From Chloromonas sp. AAM2 (lineage: Eukaryota > Chlorophyta > Chlorophyceae > Chlamydomonadales > Chlamydomonadaceae), in the NCBI GenBank assembly GCA_004335635.1, contig QAXH01006059.1:278-64277 (forward strand): a stretch of DNA of 64,000 nt, in the 5' to 3' direction. Under the pieces are notes generated by a model. The model saw nothing but the letters and a program-made list of their open reading frames with translations. It was not told the origin of the DNA and did not search any database. This document shows positions 1 to 10,843 of the stretch, piece after piece. The stretch's first letter is position 1, and each line of letters begins with the position of its first letter. A program made the position numbers and the translations under genes.

Positions 1-196
1 CCGGATTCAGTGCAAGATACTCAAACTGTCCCAGAACTGGCAAACTTCTTTTTTTTCACGCAACAATACCTATTGCACACGCGCGCCTTCTGTGAAGCTT
101 CTACCAAACAACGTGTGCTTCAATACCTGGCTTCAAGCAACTGCCACATCAACTGTGCACTTCTTTACTGCATCATCAGACGGCTTCTCAGGCCGA
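1..196. other. Downstream flank of the GIN-domain gene
   Basis: This stretch follows the stop codon of the minus-strand gene at 197-199, so it should be its 3' untranslated region or intergenic DNA. It holds one copy of the T-run-terminated repeat (27-56). No convincing TGTAA polyadenylation signal is visible on the minus strand, and I see no other gene. Confidence 0.5.
27..56 (+). repeat. T-run repeat, copy 1
   Basis: This is one of six copies in the window of a short motif (TGTCCCAGAACTGGCAAAC, then TTC and a run of T). Related copies lie at 2518, 3071, 36111 and 36835 on the plus strand and 5821-5850 on the minus strand. The shared 3' T-run resembles an RNA polymerase III terminator or a SINE tail, but that reading is an inference. 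Confidence 0.75.
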
Positions 197-3100
197 CTAC
201 TTAGACTGCAGCATTGGCACGTCCGTCGGTTCATCCTCACAGTCCATGCTGAAGACGGCCAGTGAGCTGATGCCACGTGGGAGGCTGACGTCAACAAAGT
301 CGGTGCTCCAGCCAGAAGTGTTAAGCAGCTCACCCCCCACTGTGGCAGAGACTGGTCCTTGTTGCCCACCAACCGACTGTTGGGCTTGCTTTACAGCTTG
401 GGTGCCTGCACAGAGATACAGGGCAGCGAAATCAGACAGAGGTCGCACTATTAGGTCGCACTAGTACCTATGAGAATGGTGGCTCATAGCAGATCCTGAT
501 TGTGTCAGACTGGCAATACCTCACCAACACACACTCCTTAGAACAGATGTTAGTCGCACTCCACCTGATACCAAAGATAGTTGCTTAATGAACAGCAGAT
601 GCGGGTCAGCAATAATAGACTGAGCTGTGCTAGGTAGCCTGCAGCAACATATACTGCACTACATATACACCAGCCTGCATACCTGGGCCGCCTGACATGC
701 CTGCTGCTGTTGCAGATGCGCCCGGGCCTGAACTGAATGTCGATGTGGTGACTGTGCCGCCTGGTCCAGACACTGTGTTGGTGACTGGCTCCGCGGGGCT
801 TGGGGCAGCCGGGTCATCGGAGTCTGGCTCCTCAGCAGCTGTGACTGCGAGTAAACAAACACACGATAGCCAATCTCAACCAACGACCATGCGTGCCACA
901 GAATGCCGTGCCAGCAACACAATGTTCTGCCGCATGAACAGAGGCAGTGCGTTGCTCAGACGCCTGCAGGAATGACTGGCTGTCCGTACGCCTAGGTTGA
1001 ATGCAGAATTGCGGCTACATCATGATATCAACACAGGTGCGTTTGCCAGGGCATGGCCATATGAACTCACTGCCGCAGTCGGTGGTGCCTCTGGACACCA
1101 GCCCACAGCTCCACACAGGCTCAAAGTAGGGCGCAGTGGCCGATGGAACAAGGGTGCAGGGGTCGCCTGCCAAGGCATGGGCAACAGCACACGTCAAATG
1201 CAAACCATCATGCAACTCACAACCATGCATCAGACCGCTGGCGACCAGCACAACTGTTGCCTTTGAATTGGACGAGTGCAACTTGAATCATGCACGAAAC
1301 ATGTGCATCTGGCATCAGCACGTAATGATTGCCAATGATGTCTTACCAAACACGCTGAAGCCAAAGAGGGAGAGGAAGGATGTTTTGGCAGTGCACTGGC
1401 CAGCCGTGTGCAGCACCTTGGCCAGACCATCCACGCTGCCAGTGATGCTCGTGTCTGAAAGGGAGCAGAGCAACACAGGAACACGAACTCAGCCAGGCGC
1501 CAGAGACAGTATGAACGTGTGTTCAGCACACATTATAACTTGATCATGCAATAGGGAGTTGCTTATGTGCATGCACGCCAGCATAACCTGGTTGGCATGT
1601 AAACACCAGTGAGACTTCACTTCAAGTGATTACAAGGTGGGGAGCTAGGACACGAGAAGCGGGGACCCCACCCTGACGATCGAGCACATGCAGGCAGAAA
1701 CGACCGAAGCGAGACTCACTCTCATTTCCCTCGACGAAGAGTGTGGTGATGCCGGTCTGCGAAACGTGCAGGAAACGTCAGGCAGTGTGATAGTTGAAGA
1801 TTGTCTTTTGGTCCTCTGGCTGATCAGCAGAGACAGGCATGTGGTGTGATGTGCTTGCGGGCAGTGTTGGCTTACCAGGCGCACGTTTGCATCACGCAAC
1901 ACAGGGCTGGTGAGGAACAGCCTGGACGTGCCTGCAAAGCGTCAAACACAAAGACAGTAGCTGAGTGCAGCTGCCTATTCGAAAGCCCACAGCTCTGCAC
2001 AGCACCCGTCTGCCTCACACACACAACTTGCAGAGCGAAGCCCACATTTCAGACCATAGTAGGCGTTCAATGATGCCTTCCTAAAGCGCCACAAGTGACA
2101 GAAGGCTTACACGTGTGCACAGGGCAGAAAAGCTCGGGTATGGGCCAGCAGTTGCGAGTGGAAAGGTCATCCAGACCCTGCACAAACCATCGTTCGAACA
2201 CGACACAGATCAGCACTTGCTCACCGTCAACCTCAACTTCGGCATCTGTGATGTTGCCACGCAGGGAGACTGTGGAAATCCTGCACAAAGCAGTGAACGT
2301 GACTCACAAAATGCAAGTAGCATGTGAATACCAAGGTAACAGGAGACGCACAAAGCACAGTCTGCCTGAAGCAGTGGATGTGATACACTGGAGTGTTGAC
2401 AACACCACTATATATACTATGTGAGTCCTGCACTTCACTGATATATACTATGTGAACCCAACTTAGGACCAGTCCCACAGACAACTGACAGCCTCGTCAC
2501 GGTGCCAGGCCCAAAATTGTCCCAGAACTGGCAAACTTCTTTTTTTTTACTATCCAGGCGTGACGCAATCCCCTTCACTTGTGAAGAGAGTGTAGACAGG
2601 CACGGGCACATGCACAACAGATTCACGACTTGCTGGTAACGCCCCAGCTACCGGCGGAGGGAACTGTTGCTTGGAGTGACTGTTTGAGCGTCAACCCATA
2701 CAAGCACTTACCCGGCACTGATGGCGCGCAGTCTGGTGGTGTTCAGGTCGTACTGCAGCAGGTCATCACGCAGCATGGCGTGTCAGCAGCCACCTCTGTG
2801 CCTGGCCACAACCAACTTGCATGCGGACAGGATGTGCAAGGCAGTGGCGGTTTTTATGGAGGCATCTGTGCTGCTTCGTTCGACATAGTGGGTCTCTTCT
2901 CCTTCCTGGAGGCGCTGATGGATGACGTAGGTGGTGCCATTCTTGTTATCCAGCTGCGTGTTTTTCCTGGCAAAGATGATGTTTACCGCACACACTACAG
3001 TATACCCAATTACACTGTGCGACTACAACACACATCACCAACACTGGTTCCTGGCGATATTCCCAGGAATTGTCCCAGAACTGGCAAACTTCTTTTTTAA

Positions 3101-4106
3101 ACCGCCTTTTTGCCTGGTAGCTGTTACCAGCCACCAATGTATGACCAGCTGGATGACCGATGTATTGGCAAGGCTTGAGCATTTCCACACATGTGTACAC
3201 ACACTCAAAAGCCTGTACAACTTTTCCGGTGTTTGTGCGCCATCCATAGGGCATATCAGTGTTCACCCACCACGTACACCCCACCAAGACCGGTCGACGA
3301 CACTGTGAAGTTGCGAGGTGTGAAGCCAGGGCCCACCACCACGTCTCCCAAGCCAAAGTTTTGAACAAACCTGGCAAATCAGCATGCAGCACTGCCACAC
3401 AATGTTCAAATGCAATACGCACTACTGCTCATGTGCAAGCGATGAGCATGCTGTCCATGCATGTAAGAGCTGTCTACTAGCTTGTACGGCCAAAGCCCAA
3501 TTCATACCGGAGATTGGATGGGTCCGGCACAGAGACCGTTGCCCGAATACGATGGCGAGTTCGGAAGCCAGATTTGGCAGAGATCAGCAGGCCTCCGTCA
3601 GTCACATTGGCCTACGACCAAACAAGCACAGCAGTGCTACTGGTCATCACAGTCTGTAAACGCAACCTGCGGCAGCTAGGGTGTGATCGTCCGCATGGTC
3701 GTGATGATCTGGCAGTCGCTCACGTGTCCCTCGGCAGCCAAGGCAGGCATTACGCGCACCTGCACAGCTGAGACGACACCGGGTTCTGCCTGCATCGTGA
3801 ACGCGCCATCTGCACAGCGGAGGTGCAAGGCTTAACGCGCCAGGAAAAAGGATCAAGCCTGACATTCTAGACATGCGTACAGACATGCGCACCTGCGCTG
3901 TCGTTGGTTGGAATCACAAGGATATTGAAGGGCACGCAACTCCGAATCGAGGACACCTCAAGTGGTACAGTGGCTAAAGTTGTAAGGTTGTATTGGTCTG
4001 AAGGCGCTGCTTGCGGAGATGGGGATCCCGGAGCCTGCGCCAAGATGCTCACGATCAGCCACACGGCTGACAGCAGCAAAGCGAGCCTGAAGCCGTAGCG
4101 GCGCAT
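197..4106 (-). CDS. Secreted GIN/DUF2807-like beta-helix protein, 12 exons, 417 aa
   Basis: Exons, 5' to 3': 4106-3893, 3830-3760, 3611-3508, 3370-3271, 2752-2712, 2280-2225, 1931-1876, 1756-1720, 1454-1347, 1166-1071, 844-683, 405-197 (TAG). Phases match at every junction (1254 nt). The ATG at 4106 opens an Arg-Arg plus hydrophobic signal peptide (LALLLSAVWLIVSILAQA), so the product should be secreted or lumenal. Residues about 45-260 follow the pattern of the GIN domain (DUF2807, 'putative auto-transporter adhesin head'): PFNILVIPTNDSA, then VSVPDPSNLR, FGLGDVVVGPGF, a Gly-rich turn (STGLGGVYV), and short alternating strands such as ISTVSLRGNITDAEVEVDG. Potential N-glycosylation sites (NLT, NVT, NFT, NTT, NIT, NTS) suit secretion. 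A Pro/Ser/Thr-rich stretch follows (exon 11). No membrane anchor is visible. Function is unknown. The family assignment rests on pattern recognition; the gene model is strong. Confidence 0.8.
2518..2548 (+). repeat. T-run repeat, copy 2
   Basis: This copy of the TGTCCCAGAACTGGCAAAC + T-run motif lies in the intron between exons 5 and 6 of the GIN-domain gene, antisense to that gene. Confidence 0.75.
3025..3100 (+). repeat. T-run repeat, copy 3 (long form)
   Basis: This is a long copy in intron 4 of the GIN-domain gene. About 75 bp are shared with the minus-strand copy at 5821-5898, including ACCAACACTGGTTCCTGGCG upstream of the common TGTCCCAGA core. The repeat unit is therefore longer than the core seen in the other copies. 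Confidence 0.8.
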
Positions 4107-4917
4107 GTGCACGGGCCTTGCGCAAACCAGGTGGCTGATGGCTCAAAGTCAAGATTCAGGTAATGATGACGGTGAACAAAAAAACCTGGGCCGCGAAGCG
4201 CAACAACTCGGACTGTTACAGTATGTGACAACGTTCTGTGCGCTTCCACTTCTGGTGAGACCAGTCCAAACGATCGCGCCCTACGATGATGTCATAGACG
4301 GAACATGTGTGAACAGTCATCATCTCCTTGACAAGTCCCATACTGGTCCCAAACCACAGGCCACTGGACATGCACTGACAAAGCCTGCTTGCAATCTCGC
4401 CAGGTCCTGTCGTGCATAGCCAGGTTGGCAAAGGGTGCGAATCCCACCCCAAGAAAGCCTGCTCGACATTTCAGGCCATGTCATGGCTGGCCAACTGGGC
4501 GTGTGTGCGACTTCTGCATCTCAACAGATACAGCCATCTCTCCAGTGGCCATTTCTAGAGAAACTAAATATGAGAGAAACTAACTAAATAAGTTTGAGGT
4601 GCAGGGCAACTACCATAAATGAAGGTGTCTAATCCTGAAGGTGTCCCAATCTGAAAATGTGCCATCCTGAAGTTGTTTATTTAGACAACTTGGCACGCCC
4701 ACTGTTGGTGCACCTGGACTTGCCATTGAAGCCAATGATTATCCCAGAAATCGTTGCCTACTGCTGCCCTCCGGTCAACTTCAGGTTTGAGAAAGACACT
4801 GAGGACGCCTGCAGCGAGGGCGAAGGCTAGTCAGTGTATAAGCGTGCGCATCAACTTGAGCCTGGATCTCCATCCACAAGGGGTTCTGGTAAAGCACCAT
4901 GCAGTCGCGGCCCCTCA
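4107..4917. other. Intergenic, between two tandem minus-strand genes
   Basis: This holds the promoter side of the GIN-domain gene and the 3' flank of the coiled-coil gene. Around 4620-4675 a short degenerate direct repeat (CCTGAAGGTGT and relatives) is visible. A minus-strand TGTAA lies at about 4216-4220 and could be a chlorophyte-type polyadenylation signal for the coiled-coil gene, about 700 nt past its stop. No further gene was found. Confidence 0.5.
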
Positions 4918-7900
4918 CTAAGATGGCGGTGTTTGTGGTGGCGGCACCTCCTTAGGTCGCTTTTTCAGCCAACTGGCATAGTCCAGGGTCGCATGCTTAG
5001 GGTTCTTGGCCTTGACCTGCAGAACGCACAAGCACAACAGAAACGAAACAGAGTTTGGCATGACCTTGTGCAGTCAAAGAAGGCAGGCAAAAATGCTTGA
5101 GAGTGCTTGGCTCAGGCTGTCTGCGTCATTGTGCTGTGCATATGCGAACTTGATACTTCTGAAACTCCATATTTGCAGTACTTACAGATACAAACTCTGT
5201 CAGGTACGCCATTTTCTGCGATGGCAATAACAAGACAACAGACGTCCAAGTCAGTAGGTCTGTAGCTGTGTCCTGTCCAGTATGCCGATCTGAAGGTACC
5301 ATTATCAGGTTCCCAATGCGTAGGTCAAGCAGGCTGCTGATCTGACTTGTCAATCTCAGTCACCTGAATGCACTACTGTATGCTGCTGTGTCCTGGCAAA
5401 CATGCTGATCTGGAGCTACCAGTGTCAGGTTGGAACACCTTGCACCCTGCTACTAGTGAGCTTTCTTGGCTTGACGATTATCAGGCGCGTGGTTCTTGGA
5501 GAGATACTGTGTCTAGCTGCAGTACCGAGACTTGAACCATGACAAGCCATGCAATGCTTTTCTTGAATGATGTTGAGTGGCAGGTTCTCAGCGCTTGGCT
5601 CACCTCTGCCATCTCGAATGCCTGCGCCTCCTGCACCTGTTTGTCCACGTCTGCCTCCTCCACCGCCAGCTTCAGACCAGCCATGGTGTGCTCGTACGCC
5701 TGAAAGAAGACGAACAGAACAGCATGACCAGGTTGACATGCCCATCATAGGGTGAGCATCAATGGGACGTGGATGACCTGACCCGTGATACACTCAGTGA
5801 CTGAACCAACTCTGTGTCAAAAGAAAACGAAGTTTGCCAGCTCTGGGACAATTCCTGTGAATACCGCCAGGAACCAGTGTTGGTGATGTGTGTTGTGGGG
5901 GCCAAATGTGATTGGGTAAACTGTGGAGTTTGCAGATGTGTCACACGCGCTGTGACCAAGGTCGCCGATTTAAGGGCCAAGGTCGCCGAGGTTTATGTAA
6001 TCCACGAAAATGTTTTGAGCAGCTTGCTGACTCAGCTTCCAACAAGCGAACAAACCCTCGTAGTCGAACTGTCGTGGTTGTGTGCGCGTTGGCATGCGGA
6101 GAGCGCACGTGTGCCACTGCAGAGCTCCTATAGAGAGAGGTCTTGCATTTTTTCGACAGAGAGCTTTCTGTATGCACGCTGGGCACAGGCATTCGACAGT
6201 TACGTGTTGATTGTCATTCAGTTGGCTTTGTCAGTCACATGGTCTGTCACAAACCCAGTACATGCAAACCCCAGCGCTGTGTGCATTTGAATTTTTATTG
6301 CAGATCCACTGCGTGAGCATTTGCCGCTGCCCATACCTGAATCTCCAGCTGCATCCTCTCCTCTCTCTCCTTGAGGGCCTCCAGCTGCGCCTCTGCCTCA
6401 TGCAAGGCATCACGTGCTTGGGCCAGCTCATCCTGAGCCTGCACCAGGGCCTTGGCGCTTTTCACAGCAGCAGCACGTGCCTCCTGCACCTCGGCGATTT
6501 GCAGCGCCAGCTGGCGCTCCAAATCCTCCAGCCGACCCGCGTCCACCGCCTGTGCATCGTAAGCATGCGAGAATGCACAGCAGTGAAGTCACATGAAGGC
6601 TTTCAACTTGAACGTCAATGCACCTGCCAGTTTCTTTAGGTCGCACCAATGTCGGAATATTGAATAGAAGCGTTTGAAAACTAGGAAAGCATTAGTCCAG
6701 GGTAGAATTATCCTAGCAACCATCAAGTATCTTTGACTGCCCGTTATAGTTTCATTCGCATGGGAGCACGTGCCTGCTGTTACTGCAGCAGCATGGATGG
6801 GACTGGAAAAGCGGTGGCGGTGACTAAACCACACACCTCTTCTGCGCTCTGCTGACGCCCCTCAGGGGGCATGGACTTGTGCGCCTCCAGCAGGGCCTGC
6901 AGCTCTGCCACCTGTGCCTCCAATGAGTCCACCCGTTCCATCGCCTATACACACAGTAATGACAATGACAAGCCATGTTGCAATGTAAACATGCATACAG
7001 TGCACGGGTGCAAAGTTGCCTATGCATGCGTGCATGAACAACAGTGCATGGGCGCTCATGCACACGAATTGAATGAATAAAAATTGAATGAATACTAACA
7101 CAATGACTTAGTATTTGTATATAAAATGTATAGAATACTAACGCGTTTTGAGCACAACAGCGTGGGCGCTTGTGATTGTGACATAGCTGAGAGCCCATGC
7201 TGCACGTCTTCTGAAAGCCAACTCAGGCCCATACCAGGTACGTACCCCAGACAGCACCCCACCACTGTCTTTGGAAACCTGCTTACACACACTGTTGCTG
7301 CCTGTGTGGCAAAACTCCACATGCTGATCTGTGAGCACTACCATGCTGCCTGTGGTAAGCCACTGTCATGCATACTCGGCACCAGCACACCTGTGCGTGT
7401 TGATCTTTGGCCGTTAAGAGCTCGCCCGCTGTCTGCTGCAGCGCTGACTGAGCCGTGGCCGCTGCTTCAGTGGCCCTGGCTGCTTCCAGCTGCGCTGCTG
7501 CTGCAACCGCCTCACTCGCCTGTAACCGCTGCACATGACCCTTGGCTTCTGCAGCGGCTGGCTCAGACTTGGTAACAACTGCCTCAACATCACCCATTGC
7601 CGCATCTGCTTGTGTAGCTGCGTCTGTGGCAGCGGCCACTTCAGCCTGAGTGGCTACATCTAAGCCTGACATTACATCTGCCTGGGTGGCTGCATGCGAA
7701 CCGGCAGCTACTGTTTCTGCTTGCGTGGCTGCGTCTGCTGCGTTGGCTGTAGCCTGCACCTCCGTACTGACGCCTCGTGCTGTGCTGCTGTCACCAGCTT
7801 GCGATGACCTATCAGCAGAGGGCCAGATGGCCTGCACACTTGCATCCATTCCCGTTGCAGGCGAAGCCTGTGTGCTGGCATCCTGACCCTCAGTGGTCAG

Positions 7901-10523
7901 CTCAACCTGTAATCCCAGTGAGTTGACATCCACCTGTGTCTGACTGCTGCGTTCCTGCTGCTCACTGGGCTTACACTGTGGGGCGGTTGCTGCTGTCATG
8001 GCTTCCACAGCCTCCATTTGTGTGCTAGCATCCTCTGCAGCGGGCAGCACATGTCCTTGGCATGCGGCATCTGCCACATCCATCTCTGCGGCATCAGTAG
8101 CCATGTCTGTCGTTGCTGGGGGGGCAGCAGCAGCCGTCAGTGATTCAGTACCAGCGGTGGCAAACACTGAGGCAGGATTGCTGCCATCATCAACAATGGG
8201 TTGCACGGCAACCGCAGGAGATGCAGGGCTGTCTGCCTGGCTTGTGCCTGGCTGGCCTGCCCCAGCACCCAAAGCAAGCAAATCGTCAATGTCGAGCAAA
8301 CGGCTCTCATTATCCTCGCCATCATCAACTTGTGGTGCCGCTGAATCTCCAGCAACTACAGCAGCCCCAGCCAAAGGTTTGTCGAGGGAGCCAAGCAAAT
8401 CAATCGTCAAATCGCCGTTGGTGTGCAGGGCAGCGCCACCACCAGATAAGTTGCTGGCTGCCACTGCCGCTGCTGCTGCGGCTGCTGTGGCAGGGTTGCT
8501 GCTGATGCTGCACCTACGGCTACTAGCCCTGCTGCCGATGCCAAAGCCGAGGTGATGGAGTGCAGGTGAAATAGGGCCACCCGGGGTGCTGGTGCTGGTT
8601 CTCCGCTCCAGGCCCTGGTTGTAGGATGAGCTATTGTGGCTATTAAAGCTGCTGAGCTGCTGCTGCGCAAGCTTGGCCTTAGCATCAGACACACTCAGAT
8701 GCTCAATCACGACGTTGCCTCCCCCCTCGCCCATTGGGCTGGGCGAGGCGGGGCTGTCCAGGGCTGACATGGAGGTGCGTAGCAGGGGCCCGCTGTGGTC
8801 CAGCCCGGGGACATGGGCGGCCCGCTGCACATGCGACAGCAGCACCAGCAACATCAGCGTGGTCGTCAAACATTCAGCTGCATGCACATGGGCTGCATGT
8901 GAATGAGCTGTATGCACATGGGCTGCCAGGTAACAAGGACATGGCATGCATGATCCCAACTGGTGCAGATGATTCCAACAGGTGCAGGGATAGACCAATT
9001 CTGTGAAGTTGTATTTAAAATGCAATAGAGGAATCATTCGCACAGTTATGTGGGGGTTTGTTTGATGAATCCTGACGAGTTGGTCCCACCTTGCCAGCAC
9101 AGATGTCCCTCCAGAGGGCCGCTGCAGACGTGCTGCTGTTGACCAGCACTTGGTTGCGCGCTGCGAGGTCGGTAAGCTTGGTGGAAAGCTCCGCACGGGC
9201 CACCTTGTGCTCTGCATTGGCCGCCTCTAGGGCCTGCAGCAGAAGCAAGGCATGCACAACTGTGATGGCAAGTGATTACAGACAGGGACTCAGGGGCTTG
9301 ATCACAGCCGTTTGTGTTGCGTGCAGGCCAAAAAAAAGTGAAGGTGATTCAGTCAAGCACGCAAACTAGTTTAAAGCAGTACCAAACATGCCGGGTGACT
9401 CGCTGTGTGAAACATTCTAGACACGAGTTAGCCAGCAACTGCGCCAGCAGCACTTAACATCAGAGCCTGCCAGGACTGTTCAGCATAGCTACTCAGTCAA
9501 TGGCAGCTGCAACAGCTTGCCAACCTGCCTGCCCGCCCCATTCAGAGCATGTCACAGTTGCTGTCTGATCCAGTGTTCACACCTTGAGGTCTGCACGCAG
9601 CTTCTGCACCAGAGTTCCACTGCTGGCCGCTTCCAGTTGCTCACTCATCCGCACATGCTCCTCCTCGCGAGCGGCCAGCTTTCTGCGAACCTCGGCCAAG
9701 TCCTGTGCAGGTGTGCAAGCAGCATGCAGGTGTGCAGAGCGCCATCCCATGTGAATCTCACAGGTTTGAGCCATTCCCTGCACAGGTTTGGTTGGTAAAA
9801 TAGCGGGGTCATATGCACTTACATAACCTTGCACTGATGCCAGCTAAGGTTGTCACAGGCAAACAGGCTAACACCGGCAACATGAACCAGCAAAGAACAG
9901 ACGCAGGCTGAAAACCTTAGGCAGGAGCTGTATCCTGCATGGTTGTTGATCAGATTGCAACGAGAACTTTAGGGACTAATTGCCTTGCGTGGAAGGTGAT
10001 TAGCAACTGACACGACTCTGGTTAGGGTTTGTGATCAATTCCATGACATCGATCAACGCACTATATGGTGCACCACTGGCATGGTCAAGAACTGTTGTTA
10101 AGCTGAATGTTGAACGCAGATGCAGCATTGGTGGCTGGCAAGAGCAGCTTTGGTTCTTGTGTAATTAAGAAAACGCACCCCAGTGTGTTTCGACAGCTTG
10201 CGCAAGTGCAAAGACAAGGGTGCACATCGCTGGTCTACCTGCTTATACTTCATCTCTCTGGTGAGCCATGCGCTAGGCTTGACAACAGCCTCTGATTGAT
10301 CGTTAGCATTCTTCTCCTGTTGCTGCGACAGCTCCTTCATCAGGTTCGTCAGGGCTGTGGCCGCAGCGTGTAGCAGCTCCGTTGCAGCTTCGTCTCCGTC
10401 TGGCCGGGTGCTGTCCTCTTCCTGGTCCGACCGAGCTGCTGCACTTTGTAGCTTCGCCACGAGCAGCTCAACATCCCTTGTGGCATCCACATGCCCACTG
10501 GAATGGCTTGCCAAGTCATCCAT
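4918..10523 (-). CDS. Coiled-coil protein with TQ-rich repeats, 9 exons, 842 aa
   Basis: Exons: 10523-10239, 9702-9583, 9233-9090, 8824-7391, 6944-6837, 6549-6337, 5699-5604, 5215-5186 (30-nt microexon), 5016-4918 (TAG). All introns are phase 0. No known enzymatic domain is recognised. Residues about 96-183 and 662-800 are heptad-rich coiled coil (for example QVAELQALLEAHK and ERQLALQIAEVQEAR). The 478-codon central exon is Ser/Ala/Gly-rich and low in complexity; its second half repeats an Ala-Thr/Ser-Gln motif (DASTQM, SSQTQV, DASTQA, DAATQA, HAATQA, DVATQA). This resembles multivalent dynein light chain (LC8) docking strings, which is inference. The C-terminus is basic then Pro-rich (WLKKRPKEVPPPQTPPS). 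The gene is divergent from IFT46 across 320 bp, so a ciliary or basal-body role is possible but unproven. Confidence 0.85.
5821..5898 (-). repeat. T-run repeat, copy 4 (long form, inverted)
   Basis: This inverted copy lies in intron 7 of the coiled-coil gene (5216-5603 is intron 7 and 5700-6336 is intron 6; this copy is within 5700-6336). It matches the 3025-3100 copy over about 75 bp and is the only one of six copies on the minus strand. Confidence 0.75.
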
Positions 10524-10843
10524 GTCGCCCTACCAGCACGATGGAGCGCACCGGTCTGCCGGGTGATGTAACAGCAGGACCTCTCTTGCAACCTCTCTTG
10601 CGCGCAACGGCTCTTACACAATTCAGCACCAGTCTTCCAGTGTCCATTACCGCTTCGGAGCCCAAGACGGAGAACAAGCCAAAGTGTTTCGGCTTCTACA
10701 CGTTTCTGCACATGGCTTCTGCCCGCGGACCAAGTTTGCAAGTTGCGCGACAATGCTTCGCTTTACGATTCAGCCTTAAGTGTGTAACGTCGGCTCTGTG
10801 ATGCTCGTGTTAGGGTGAACACACACCTAAGAAAGTTGGTGAC
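10524..10843. promoter_or_regulatory. Shared divergent promoter region, coiled-coil gene / IFT46
   Basis: Only 320 bp separate the two start codons (10523 on minus, 10844 on plus), so one regulatory region probably serves both genes. No TATA box or defined flagellar-gene element was recognised. Confidence 0.5.

Noticed and set aside
2783..2995. 70-codon minus-strand frame between GIN-domain exons 4 and 5
   Set aside because: No splice combination joins it in phase, while the exon at 2752-2712 joins perfectly. It is treated as intron that also contains the long T-run repeat.
7998..8555. Plus-strand ORF of 185 codons opposite the coiled-coil gene
   Set aside because: It is an Ala/Ser-rich shadow of the biased codon use in the minus-strand exon 8824-7391.
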